Assembly: GCA_965246795.1 (NCBI GenBank) | Contig: CBDFFN010000007.1 | Coordinates: 383,557-447,556 of the forward strand | DNA: 64,000 nucleotides | Source: JAJXWB01 sp965246795 | GTDB taxonomy: Bacteria; Pseudomonadota; Alphaproteobacteria; Rhizobiales; Beijerinckiaceae | Direction of reading: 5' to 3' | The notes under the pieces: model-generated | Seen by the model: the letters and a program-made list of their open reading frames with translations, nothing else | The model's database searches: none | What the model was told of the DNA's origin: nothing | Made by a program: the position numbers and the translations under genes | Shown: piece after piece, positions 52,265 to 61,053 of the stretch | How the letters are laid out: each line of letters begins with the position of its first letter | Position numbering within the stretch: the first letter of the stretch is position 1

Positions 52265-55200
52265 TCAGTGACCGGAGATGTCGCCGAGCTCGATGCCCTG
52301 ATGATCATTCATCACCACGAAGGGGCGCTCCTCGAAACGAAGCTTGCCCGCGCCGTCGTGCTCGATCACCTCGACCGAGGCGGGCGCGAAGCCGAGCGCG
52401 CTCTTTGCCGGGAGCGCGACGCTGAGGTGATAGGGGTAGGCGCGCTTCTCTTGGCGGCCACGCACCACGAAGGCTTCGGGCCCGTAGCCTTCGACCATGT
52501 CGGTGGTGAGCTCTCCACCCGACGGCAAGATGCGGCGCCCGCGCTTGGCCAGGTCACCGGCGCCATCGGTGATCTTCAGATCGACGTCGGTGGTGTCGGT
52601 CTCCCAGACGAGGAGCGCCCGCAGGCTGGGCTCGCTCTCGATGCGGCCGCCTGCTCCACGTGTGCGCCGATCGATCTCGGTCTTTCGTTCCGGATCGGCG
52701 TGTGCCCAGGCAGCTCCGAGAAGCCCGAGATCGGATGCGAGAATGGCTTGCGGCGCTAGGAATCGCCCGCCGGCGTGATTGGAGAGCAGCGCTCGCTCGA
52801 GCACCCGGAACGCTTCTTCCGACCTCCCCAGACGTGCCTCGGCGAAGGCGAGCAGGCGGTAGCCGGTGGGATGATCGGGACGGAGGGCGATCGCCGTTCG
52901 AAACACGTCGCGTGCGATGCGTCGGGCGTCGGAAGTGGGCACGCGTTCGAGCCGCATCCCCGCGGTGCGCACGAGGTCGGCGCGATAAGGCCATAGCTCG
53001 GCGATCGATCCGTAGGCGCGTGCGGCGAGGTCGTTGTCGCCCGAGGCTTCAGCGGCTTCTCCGAGCGCCAGATAGCCGAGCACGTCGCCCGCCGCGCCGG
53101 TCTGCCACCGAGAAGCCTCGGTGAGCGCCCCTGGTCGATCGCCAGCGGCGATCTTCTTCATCACCGATGCGAATGGCCCTGCATACGGATCACCGAACGG
53201 CTCGTCGGGCTCGGCCAGCGTCCCTCCCGAGGGTCGCTCCGAAACGGGAGAGGGGAGTCGGCGTGGAGGCAGCGGACCCTCGTGCGCACTGAACGCGATG
53301 GGATAGGTGACGATCGCCGAACCTTCTCCGGGTGACGGGAAGCTCAACGCCTCGAAGGCACTCGCCACGCATTCCTGCATCGGAGGGAAATCGATGTCGC
53401 TGCCCCCGTCGACGACCGAGGTCGGCGTGCCGGTCGAATCGATCACGAACTTCACGATGACCCGACCCTCGAGCTTCGGCTTCTGGGCGAGCGCGCGCAC
53501 GTAGCATGCCTTGAAGCGTCCGAAGTTGAGCCGCACCACGCGCTGGATCACCTCGGGGATGAGGCGACCGGTCACGCGCGGCTCGGCGGTTTCCGTGGGC
53601 GCCTCGGCGGGCTTTTCCGGCTTCGGCACGGGCTCGATCTTGGGTGGCGTCGCCGCGACATCGACCTTGGGCGGGGTGCGCAGGGTCGCGTCGAGGGGGT
53701 CGATGCCCTCTCGCTCGTTCGGAGGAGCTGGCGCTTCGTCGGTGAGCGTGATGTCGCCGGCACGGAAGGCCAGCTCGACGGCGACGGCGCGGGTGATCGG
53801 TGTGGCCTCGCCACCGAACGACCAGGTGACGTGCGCCGCTTTCGACCCGCCGGCATCGACGACGACGCCACGCTCCGCGTCCGCCTTGATCGAGGCTGCC
53901 GTCTTTGCGCGCGCCACCTCGCGCATCACCGTCGACGCAGGAGCATCGTGGAGAGAAACGACCGTGTGAGCCGTTCCGATCCGAACCGACGCCGTTCCCG
54001 CGGTCGAAGGGCCGCGCTTGCCCAGCTCGCCGTAGACGACGACCTCGTCACCAGCCTGCGCGAGCGATACGCGCGTCGGCCAGGAGAACGATGCGCCTTC
54101 GACCGCCACATCGAGAGGAGGCAGAGTCTTCGCCGAGAGTCGACGGAAAATCTCGTCGCCTCCGCGTGCCACGTCGACGATCGCCCCGCGCGAAGGCAAA
54201 CCTTCCCCGGCAAGCGCACCGAGCACACGGGCATTGCGCTCTCCGCCGATGGAGACGACATCGAGTCGATCGATCCCCTTGTCCTCGAGATCCTTGGCGA
54301 TCCGCGCAAGCTCGGCCGGATCGCGCTCTCCTGCGGTCGTGAGCCCATCGGTGAAAACGACGAGGCGATGATGGAGGCCGTTTCGCGCGAGCGACGTGCG
54401 ACCTGCCCAGTCGAGCGCGCCCGACAGATCCGACGCACCGAGCATTCTTCGTCGTTTGATCGCCTCGATCTGCGCTTTGCCGAAAACGCCAGCCTTGCCT
54501 TCGTAGAGCGGGGTGACCGACTGGTCGTAGGCGGCGACGGTGAGCTCGGCCTCGGCGGGCAGACGCGCTGCGAAACCCACCAGCGTCGCGGTCTCCGAAT
54601 CGATGTCGAGCGCGCGCGAAGTGCTGGTGTCGACGAGCACGATGGGTGAGAGGATCGGATCATCGATGCGCTCCCCCTCGATCGTGACCCTGGCCACGAA
54701 GCTCGAGCCGCTCGACACGGAGGCCGCGCTCGGCCCAGGCTGCTCTCGGTAGCGAGCTCGAGGCACCTCCAGATCGCCCGAGGGGGCCTCTCCGCGCTGC
54801 GCGACCTCGGCGAGAGGCGTCGCTCTACCGAGCGAGGTCACGCTCGCCGAGAAAGAATCCATCCGTGGAAGCCCGCGCAGATGGACGCGATATGCAGCGG
54901 GGCCGATCGTTTCCGTGTACTCGACCAGCAGCTCGCGCTTCTCGTGGGGTGCGAGGGCCGGGATCTGTGTGACGAAGCGCATGCCGGCGCCGTCTTCGAA
55001 GAGCGATGGGTCGGTGCGCGCGCTCAGCGCTTCGTCGTAGTTGGTCTTGATCGACACCCCTGCGAGCTCACGCGCCTCGGTCCACGCATCGGCCGGCGCG
55101 GGGGCCTGTGACGAAGCTGGTGTCGCCCGCTTCATCGCCAGGCGATGCACCGAGGCCCCGCTCGGAAGCGCGATGGAGAGCCGTGCCTCGCTTGCCTCGT

Positions 55201-55531
55201 CGCTCGGGTTCTCGAACACGAGATGGAGCTCGGTCGACGCGATCGGATCCGCAATACGCCCTTCGACGGTGAGCGACCGTAACGGCAGCTCGGCACCCTT
55301 CGCCGTCTTCAGCGAAATGGGAGAGAGGGCCGCCGCCCCGAGCACTTCCGCCGGTGCCGCCAGCGGGATCGATGGCGGCTTTGCCACGATCGCCGAAGCC
55401 ACCGTGCCGATGGCGGTCGGGCGTGCCCCGCCGCACGCCCCTCCGGAGAGCACGACGGCCGCGCAAAGCAACGCCCATACGAAGTGAGCTGCCGAGGGCA
55501 CGACGCGGGGCGATCGAGGCATGTCGCCCAT
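52265..55531 (-). CDS. Giant lipoprotein with VIT, vWA, TonB-like (AgmX/PglI) and TPR domains
   Basis: 1088 aa from the ATG at 55531 (the ATG at 55522 is three codons in). Lipobox SGGACGG. A VIT-like domain spans about residues 60-260 (LTVEGRIADPIASTELHLVF). The vWA MIDAS IVLVDTSTSRALD and VVFTDGLTTAGERD lie near 330-430. A Pro/Lys linker is followed by an AgmX/PglI C-terminal domain (NFGRFKACYVRALAQ to GRVIVKFVIDSTGTPTSVVD). TPR-like helices come next (TGYRLLAFAEARLGRSEEAF), then a C-terminal DUF2135 domain. The TonB-like module fits gliding-motility proteins of myxobacteria. Confidence 0.8.
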   Translation of the reverse strand: MGDMPRSPRVVPSAAHFVWALLCAAVVLSGGACGGARPTAIGTVASAIVAKPPSIPLAAPAEVLGAAALSPISLKTAKGAELPLRSLTVEGRIADPIASTELHLVFENPSDEASEARLSIALPSGASVHRLAMKRATPASSQAPAPADAWTEARELAGVSIKTNYDEALSARTDPSLFEDGAGMRFVTQIPALAPHEKRELLVEYTETIGPAAYRVHLRGLPRMDSFSASVTSLGRATPLAEVAQRGEAPSGDLEVPRARYREQPGPSAASVSSGSSFVARVTIEGERIDDPILSPIVLVDTSTSRALDIDSETATLVGFAARLPAEAELTVAAYDQSVTPLYEGKAGVFGKAQIEAIKRRRMLGASDLSGALDWAGRTSLARNGLHHRLVVFTDGLTTAGERDPAELARIAKDLEDKGIDRLDVVSIGGERNARVLGALAGEGLPSRGAIVDVARGGDEIFRRLSAKTLPPLDVAVEGASFSWPTRVSLAQAGDEVVVYGELGKRGPSTAGTASVRIGTAHTVVSLHDAPASTVMREVARAKTAASIKADAERGVVVDAGGSKAAHVTWSFGGEATPITRAVAVELAFRAGDITLTDEAPAPPNEREGIDPLDATLRTPPKVDVAATPPKIEPVPKPEKPAEAPTETAEPRVTGRLIPEVIQRVVRLNFGRFKACYVRALAQKPKLEGRVIVKFVIDSTGTPTSVVDGGSDIDFPPMQECVASAFEALSFPSPGEGSAIVTYPIAFSAHEGPLPPRRLPSPVSERPSGGTLAEPDEPFGDPYAGPFASVMKKIAAGDRPGALTEASRWQTGAAGDVLGYLALGEAAEASGDNDLAARAYGSIAELWPYRADLVRTAGMRLERVPTSDARRIARDVFRTAIALRPDHPTGYRLLAFAEARLGRSEEAFRVLERALLSNHAGGRFLAPQAILASDLGLLGAAWAHADPERKTEIDRRTRGAGGRIESEPSLRALLVWETDTTDVDLKITDGAGDLAKRGRRILPSGGELTTDMVEGYGPEAFVVRGRQEKRAYPYHLSVALPAKSALGFAPASVEVIEHDGAGKLRFEERPFVVMNDHQGIELGDISGH

Positions 55532-55642
55532 GGACAGCCGCGAAGCCCAAAAGTTTTGCGACTTTCTCGGCAATCCGCGCTTTCGTCGCCGTTCGGGCAT
55601 TTTTTTTGGAGCCGACCCGACGAGCCAAGGCCCTGGCCTTGC

Positions 55643-56716
55643 TCAGCGCGCGCGCCAGCCGAGCTCGGCCACCAGATCGTTGTGCCGATCGAGCCAGTCG
55701 GAGACTCGCTGTCGGGTGGTGCGGTAGGCATATTCGAGGATCGCGCGCCGCGCCTCGAAGCTGTTGGCGTTGTGCAGGAAGAGCACCGAGTCGCTGGCCC
55801 GCGGCTCGAGCACCAGCACGCCCATTCCCTCGGGAGGATGGCGGACCTCGTGATCGAGCATGGCCTGCGAGCCGATGCGCTTGGCCTGGTTCATCACCCA
55901 GACGAGGCCCTTGTCGCGCACGCTCTTCTGCGGCCCGTGCCCGGTGGGAATGTCTTCGCCTTCGGTGTGGACGGGGACGCGCGGATTGACGACGACGGTG
56001 AGCCGCGCGCCCGCCTTTCGGGCCACGTCGAGGTGGGCGAGCTCGCAGAGACCACCGTCGATGTAGTGGCGTGCGCCGATGCGTACCGGCGAAAAGAAAA
56101 GGGGCAGGGCGCACGATGCGGCACAGGCCAGCGAGACCGGGATGTTCTCGAAGCCTTCGCTGCCGAAGAGCACCCGATCGCCCGAATCGAGATCGTGGGC
56201 GACGATGAAGAGCTTCCGCTTCATCGCGAAGAACACGTTGGGCACGTCGCGACGCAGGTAGAAGTCGCTGAGAAATCGCTCGAAGCGCGACAGCGAGAAC
56301 AGGCCGGCCGGCAACGAATCACCGAGCCTGTCGAGCTGCTCGAGAACCAGGTCGGGGAAGCTCGGATCGGTCGCTCCTCCGCGCCGTGGATCGAGCCGTA
56401 GGATTCCATGTCGAAACGCCATGTAGGCCGTGCGAATGGTGCGCTGCCACTCGTCGGTGTCGATCTGCAAGACGTGCCTTCGCTCGAGCGGGAAGAAGTT
56501 GTCGGCCGGGTCGAGCAGCGCGCGGTAGATGCGCTCGACGGGAATGCCGCCGGCGAGACAGCTGGCCACGACCGAACCGCCTGCCTGCCCGAGGTAGAGC
56601 CCGAAGCCCGCCTCGCGAAGACCGACGATGCCATCTTCGAGCGCCGCGAGCGCGCCCACCTGGTAGAGCGCGCCGGCGAGGCCGCCTCCGGGGAGCGAGA
56701 GCGCGATGGTCGTCAC
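55643..56716 (-). CDS. Patatin-like phospholipase-fold protein lacking the nucleophile serine
   Basis: 357 aa from a GTG at 56716 that overlaps the upstream TGA (GTGA). The oxyanion motif is SLPGGGLAGALYQVGALAAL and the acid motif YIDGGLCELAH (DGG) is intact. The nucleophile elbow reads LGQAGGSVVAS, with Ala where patatins have Ser in GxSxG. ALDPADNFFPLERRHVLQI and VLVLEPRASDSV fit the bacterial patatin family. Unless the sequence is wrong at this codon, it is probably a non-catalytic member. Confidence 0.83.
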   Translation of the reverse strand: MTTIALSLPGGGLAGALYQVGALAALEDGIVGLREAGFGLYLGQAGGSVVASCLAGGIPVERIYRALLDPADNFFPLERRHVLQIDTDEWQRTIRTAYMAFRHGILRLDPRRGGATDPSFPDLVLEQLDRLGDSLPAGLFSLSRFERFLSDFYLRRDVPNVFFAMKRKLFIVAHDLDSGDRVLFGSEGFENIPVSLACAASCALPLFFSPVRIGARHYIDGGLCELAHLDVARKAGARLTVVVNPRVPVHTEGEDIPTGHGPQKSVRDKGLVWVMNQAKRIGSQAMLDHEVRHPPEGMGVLVLEPRASDSVLFLHNANSFEARRAILEYAYRTTRQRVSDWLDRHNDLVAELGWRAR

Positions 56717-57506
56717 GCGTCGACCTCGCGCGCTCGAACGGCGACGCTCGAGCTCCGTGAAACGGCCCGGATGACGATCAGCGTCACGAGCGCGACCGTT
56801 GCCGAGACGAGCGCTGCCCAGAGTGGGATGTTCACTTTCTTCCGCGCCGCGCGCGGAGCGGATCAGCTCGATCAGTGCGGCCCCATTGAACGTCGCATGA
56901 ACGAGCATGCCCGGGACGGTCGACCCGCTCCAGTTGCGCAACAGGCCGAGCGCGATACCGAGCAGGATGAACGGCGGCAACACCTGCCATTCGAGGTGAA
57001 CCAGCGCGAAGAGAAGACCGGTGAACACCGCTGCCGATATCGGCCCCACCTTGCGCTTCAGCGGCCGAAGGAGGGCGCCGCGAAAGAGGATCTCCTCGAG
57101 GATGGGCCCGAGCACCACCAGCACCGCACCGATGAGCGCGCGGCGAACGGGGGAGGCGTCGTGGAACACCTCGGACAGCGTGTCGGGGATCGGCGACGGG
57201 AAGCGCGCATTGACCGCGGCGTAGAGCGCATTGGCCGGCGCCACGATTGTGGCTCCGAACACGAGGGCCATCGGATAGATCGCCACCGACGTGCCGCGAA
57301 GCCCGATGAAGTCGCGGATGCTCCGCTGGGGCGCGTAGACCCTGAGGATGCAGAACAATCCCAGCGAGTACGCGATGAGCTGACACCAGAACCCGGAGAC
57401 GAGGTCGTCACTCGCCGCCTGGTGGAAACGTGACCACGAGCGTGCGGAGCACGATGAACGTGAACGTCACCAACAGCACCCAGCCGAAGGCCGCCGGCGC
57501 GCTCAT
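56713..57506 (-). CDS. CPBP (CAAX/Abi) family intramembrane protease, with two apparent frameshifts
   Basis: The protein is spread over three frames. It begins at the ATG at 57506 (SAPAAFGWVLLVTFTFIVLR), continues after 57408-57430 with SGFWCQLIAYSLGLFCILRV, and ends after 56836-56850 with NIPLWAALVSATVALVTLIV and a TGA at 56713. Removing one A of AAA at 57427-57429 and one T of TTT at 56836-56838 gives 263 aa. The family motifs are present: PILEEILFRGAL (EExxxR), FALVHLEW and MLVHATFNG (His and Asn). About eight membrane helices. The apparent one-frame fusion to the patatin gene is an artefact of the second shift. Confidence 0.7.
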
Positions 57507-58470
57507 GGGAGCTATCGGCGCAGCTTCACGGGTGGTGGTCTCGGAGGAAGACGACTCGTTCACAGGGGCTCGGGCGGACTCCGAGCGCGTGCCCGGCTCG
57601 ATCATCGCGAGCGCTCCCTGGAGGTGTCTCAGGTGAGCGGGCACACCGCGCTTCACGACCGTGTCGGCATGGTAGCGCTCGTCGGTGTCGGGATAATCGA
57701 TGGTGGTGTGGAGGCCGCGGCTCTCGTGGCGCGCCGATGCGCACTCGACGATGAGCTGTGCCACGGTGGCGATGTTGCGGAGCTCGAGCAGATCGCGCGT
57801 CACGAGGTGCTTCCAGTAATACTCGCGAATCTCTTCCTGCAAGAGGGCGATGCGGCGGGCAGCGCGGCGGAGCCGGGCGTCGCTGCGAACGATGCCGACG
57901 TAATTCCACATCGTGCGGCGAAGCTCGTCCCAGTTGTGCGCGACGACGACGGCCTCGTCGCTCGGCGCGGCGTTGCCGATCTGCCAGTCGGGCACGGAGG
58001 GGTGCGGGGCCGCCCGGAGGTTCGCGATCTCGGTGGAGAGCTTCTTCGCCGCACGGTGGCCGAAGACGAGCCCCTCGAGGAGCGAGTTCGAGGCGAGCCG
58101 GTTCGCCCCATGCAGGCCGGTGAACGCGCACTCGCCAACGGCCCACAAGCCCGGGATCGTGGTGCGTCCGTGGAGATCGGTCGAGACGCCGCCGCACATG
58201 TAGTGGGCGGCAGGCACCACCGGAATGGGCTCGACTGTGATGTCGATGCCGAACCGTTTGCACATGGCGAGGATGTTGGGGAAGTGGTGCTCGATGAAGC
58301 TCTTCTCCATGTGGGTGATGTCGAGGTGCACGAAGTCGGAGCCGATGCGCTTCATCTCGAAGTCGATCGCGCGGGCCACCACGTCGCGCGGAGCGAGCTC
58401 TTTTCGCGGGTCGTGGCGCTCCATGAACGGCGTGCCGTCGGGCAAGCGCAAGATGCCGCCCTCACCGCGC
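57408..58470 (-). CDS. nadB: L-aspartate oxidase, truncated at the junction
   Basis: About 320 residues of the C-terminal half. Diagnostic pieces are LRGEGGILRLPDGTPFMERH, HYMCGGVSTDLHGRTTIPGL, WAVGECAFTGLHGANRLASN and the C-terminal helices (ECASARHESRGLHTTIDYPD). The N-terminal FAD-binding half (about 255 residues including GSGxAG) is missing because the sequence changes at about 58470. NadB makes iminoaspartate for NAD synthesis. The open frame continues to a TGA at 57408, but the last 33 codons (from 57506) are the N-terminus of the CPBP gene, so the real nadB stop is not evident. Confidence 0.85.
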
Positions 58471-58480
58471 AGAGGCTGTG
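58464..58480. other. Junction between myxobacterial and Chloroflexota-like sequence
   Basis: To the left, nadB runs without interruption up to its conserved LRGEGG segment. To the right, the next codons no longer match NadB and a plus-strand reading frame with a different codon style begins (GTG at 58478). No inverted repeat, integrase, tRNA or target duplication is visible at the boundary. Confidence 0.7.
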
Positions 58481-58942
58481 ACGGGCGCGCTGCGCAACGC
58501 ACCGCACGGCGACGGCTTTGTACTGGCGGCGACGCACCCCTTCGTGGCCGAGCGCATCAGCCTTTTCACGCTGGCACCCGGCGAGCAGCAAGAGCTGGTG
58601 ATCCTGGCCGACGTGCGCGGCGCGATCTACGCAATCAGCGGCGTGCTGCCGCGCAAGCAGATCACCATCCCACGCGAGTTCCTCGATGGGGCGCTCCATC
58701 GGCTGCGGCCAACCTTCCGCGCCGGGCCACTGCTGGCGCTGCCGCAAGCCGAGGGCATCAAACCGGCCCTGCCGCAGCCGGAGATCGAGGGTATGCGCGC
58801 TAGCTTCATGCACGGCGACGACCTCCAGCAAGAGTCGCCCTTCGCGCCGCGCGTGCCGCTCGGCGAGCTGCCGCGCGGTCGCGCACTGCTCGCCGAGGGT
58901 TGGGTGCGCCTCTCGTACTACGAGGACGATAAAGAAAGCTAG
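58478..58942 (+). CDS. Hypothetical protein at the junction, probably 5' truncated
   Basis: 154 aa if it starts at the GTG at 58478, but this lies on the junction, so the real start may be lost. The sequence has beta-rich stretches (HGDGFVLAATHPFVAERISL, LVILADVRGAIYAISGVLPR) and then a Pro/Leu/Glu-rich part (AEGIKPALPQPEIEGMRASF). It ends five bases before the caspase gene and is probably cotranscribed with it. Not recognised. Confidence 0.55.
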   Translation: MTGALRNAPHGDGFVLAATHPFVAERISLFTLAPGEQQELVILADVRGAIYAISGVLPRKQITIPREFLDGALHRLRPTFRAGPLLALPQAEGIKPALPQPEIEGMRASFMHGDDLQQESPFAPRVPLGELPRGRALLAEGWVRLSYYEDDKES

Positions 58943-58947
58943 CAGCC

Positions 58948-60261
58948 ATGTTCGACCAGGGGCACGCCATCCTCATCGGCGTCGGCAGCTACCGTGACAA
59001 CGCGCTAGCCGATGTACAAAGCACCGTCGCCGACGCGCGCGCGCTCGCCGACGCGCTGCGCGACCCGCGCCTCTGCGGCATGCCCGCCGACCAGGTGACG
59101 CTGTTGCACGACGCGGGCGCGACGCAGGCGGCCATCCTCGGTTCGCTCGCGACGCTGGCCGAACGCGCTGGGGAAGAGTCCACGGTCTGGATCGTTTACG
59201 GCGGCCACGGCGAATTCGACGCCGACGGGCGCTACTGCCTCACGGCGCACGACACACAGGTGGCGGGCGGCGGCGTGGTGCCGGGCAGCGCCGTCGACCA
59301 CGGTGCGCTGCTCGATGCCATACGCCGGCTGCGCTCGCGGCGCGTGCTGCTCGTGCTGAATGCTTGCCACGCCGGCGCCGTGCCGCCGTCGCTCGGGCGC
59401 ACTGCCCCGCCTGCGGGCGCGAACCCGCCCGAGCTGCTGGCGGCGGCAGTGCTGGGCCAGGGTGCGGGCCGCGTGCTGATCACGGCCTGCCGCGAGCGCC
59501 AGCTCTCGTACATCGGCGCGGGCAAGCGCACGCTGTTTGCAGAGGCACTGCTCGACGGCCTGCGCGGCCCGCTCCCTGCGTCGCAGGCCGGCTACCTCGG
59601 CGTGTTCGACCTGTACGACCACGTGTTCCGAAACGTGTCGCGCCAAGTGCGCCAGCTGTACGGCGACCAGCAGGAGCCCGAGATCTCGCTCGTGCGCAGC
59701 ACCGGCCCCTTCGCTGTGGCGCTGCGCCAGGGCGGCGATGAGAGCGACGCTGCGTTCGCCACCGCGCCGAACGGCCCTGCCGTGCGCCTGCTGAGCGAGG
59801 AGGCTTGCCAACAAGCGCTTCAGCAGATCCAGAGCGGCGTGCATTTCGGCCAGCGCAACAGCGTGCGCGTGACGGGCGACGTGGCGGGCGGCATGATCGA
59901 TAAGCGCGCGGGCGTGTTCATCGGCGGCGGTTCCGTGCAGGGCATGGTGGTGGGCGTGAATTACGGCCAGGTGCAGAGCTACACCAGCCCGCAGGGCACC
60001 GCTGCAGCGCCCACGCTCGAGCAGGCGCTGGCGCAGATCGAGCAGCTCCAACGCGACGCGCAGCGCATCGGCGACGCAGATCTCGCCGACGACCTCGAGG
60101 GCCTGGGGCTGCTGCTGCGGGCGGCGGCCAAGGCGCGCGACTCCGGCAACGCGGCGCGCCACCAGGAGAAGATTCGCGATGCGCAAGCGGGTGCGGGCCG
60201 CCTCGCCGCGCAGCAGCCCCAGGCCCAGCCGTTGGCCACGCTGTGCGAGCGGCTCGCGTAG
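58948..60261 (+). CDS. Caspase-like (C14) protease with C-terminal Gly/Val motif and helical tail
   Basis: 437 aa. Residues 1-250 are a caspase-family domain: HAILIGVGSYRDNALADVQS, catalytic His87 in WIVYGGHGEF and Cys140 in LVLNACHAG, with VLITACRERQLSYIGAGKRT further on. The dyad is complete. At residues 318-342 lies DKRAGVFIGGGSVQGMVVGV followed by NYGQV, a motif nearly repeated in the next gene (residues 97-122 of the NTPase). The last 85 residues are helical (LEQALAQIEQLQRDAQRIGD). Bacterial caspases of this kind are activated by partner NTPases in defence or cell-suicide systems (known for related systems); activation here is inferred. Confidence 0.85.
   Translation: MFDQGHAILIGVGSYRDNALADVQSTVADARALADALRDPRLCGMPADQVTLLHDAGATQAAILGSLATLAERAGEESTVWIVYGGHGEFDADGRYCLTAHDTQVAGGGVVPGSAVDHGALLDAIRRLRSRRVLLVLNACHAGAVPPSLGRTAPPAGANPPELLAAAVLGQGAGRVLITACRERQLSYIGAGKRTLFAEALLDGLRGPLPASQAGYLGVFDLYDHVFRNVSRQVRQLYGDQQEPEISLVRSTGPFAVALRQGGDESDAAFATAPNGPAVRLLSEEACQQALQQIQSGVHFGQRNSVRVTGDVAGGMIDKRAGVFIGGGSVQGMVVGVNYGQVQSYTSPQGTAAAPTLEQALAQIEQLQRDAQRIGDADLADDLEGLGLLLRAAAKARDSGNAARHQEKIRDAQAGAGRLAAQQPQAQPLATLCERLA
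59899..59973 (+). repeat. Shared Gly/Val motif, caspase copy
   Basis: Encodes D-K-R-x-GVFIG-x-G-x-V-x-G-x-V-V-GVN-x-G-x-V (25 residues). Sixteen positions match the copy at 60673-60750, with one gap. It sits after the protease domain. Confidence 0.7.
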
Positions 60262-60384
60262 CAAGGTCGCGTTCTGCTCGCGATCATTCGCAAGAAGATA
60301 TAGCCCCGACACGGCCCTACAGCACAAAAGCGCCCGCCGCCGCGTTCTCTTATCAACCGTAGTATCTTTCAAAAGGCCCCGACC

Positions 60385-61053
60385 ATGACCGTGCCCGCCA
60401 CGCTCGAAGCCGCGCTGTGCGCCGTACTGCCTGCCGACCTGCGCCCGCGCGCCGCGCGCTTGGCTGCCCTGCTAGAATCAGCCGCCGACCAGCGGCTCGC
60501 GCTCGACGCGCTCGACCAGCGCCTGCAGGGCGACCCCACACTCGTGCCTCTGCTTGCCGCGCAGCGCGGCAAGCATATTGTGCTGGGGAGCACCGTGCTG
60601 GCCTTCCCAGCCGAGCGCGGCGGCCCGGCCGTGACTCGTGCAACCGCAGTGTTCAGCGTCGGCGCGGCCGTCGACGAGCGGCAGGGCGTGTTCATCGGCG
60701 AGGGCGCCGTTGTGCATGGCCCAGTGATCGGCGTCAACAACGGTACTGTGATCCTGCGACCGCCGACCGAGGTGCCGCCGCCGCCCGCGTCCGAGCCGCT
60801 CCCGCCCAGCGACCACTTCATCGGCCGTGCCGAGGAGCTTGCCGTGCTCGGCGCGCGCTTCGAACAGGAGCATTGCGTGGTGATCGCCGGGATGCCCGGC
60901 GTAGGCAAGACGGCGCTGGCGGCGCGCCTGGCGGCGCGGGCGGCCCCGACCACACATGCCTTCTGGCGCTCGCTCGCCGAGCACGACGACCTCGGCGCGC
61001 TCGTCTTCAAGCTGGCTGGCTTCCTCGCCCATCACGGCCAGCCGATACCCTGA
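60385..61053 (+). CDS. STAND-type P-loop NTPase, N-terminal part (ends at in-frame TGA)
   Basis: 222 codons from the ATG at 60385. Residues 1-80 are helical (LRPRAARLAALLESAADQRL). Residues 97-122 carry the Gly/Val motif shared with the caspase. A Pro-rich linker leads to HFIGRAEELAVLGARFEQEH and Walker A GMPGVGKTALAARLAAR near residue 169, the usual start of NB-ARC/AP-ATPase STAND proteins. The TGA at 61051-61053 is in the same frame as the continuation at 61054, so it is a nonsense codon in an otherwise continuous gene of about 963 codons ending at 63278. Confidence 0.75.
   Translation: MTVPATLEAALCAVLPADLRPRAARLAALLESAADQRLALDALDQRLQGDPTLVPLLAAQRGKHIVLGSTVLAFPAERGGPAVTRATAVFSVGAAVDERQGVFIGEGAVVHGPVIGVNNGTVILRPPTEVPPPPASEPLPPSDHFIGRAEELAVLGARFEQEHCVVIAGMPGVGKTALAARLAARAAPTTHAFWRSLAEHDDLGALVFKLAGFLAHHGQPIP
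60673..60750 (+). repeat. Shared Gly/Val motif, NTPase copy
   Basis: Encodes DERQGVFIGEGAVVHGPVIG followed by VNNGTV (26 residues), just before the Pro-rich linker to the P-loop. It matches the caspase copy at 59899-59973. Confidence 0.7.

Noticed and set aside
55600..55607. Run of eight T as a terminator
   Set aside because: The genes here are on the minus strand, where the run is A; there is no stem before it in either direction.
55643..57358. Single 571-aa CPBP protease-patatin fusion protein
   Set aside because: The middle segment is charged and unlike either family. The alternative frame supplies the expected last membrane helix of the protease and a GTGA start for the patatin, so two genes with a base error are more likely.
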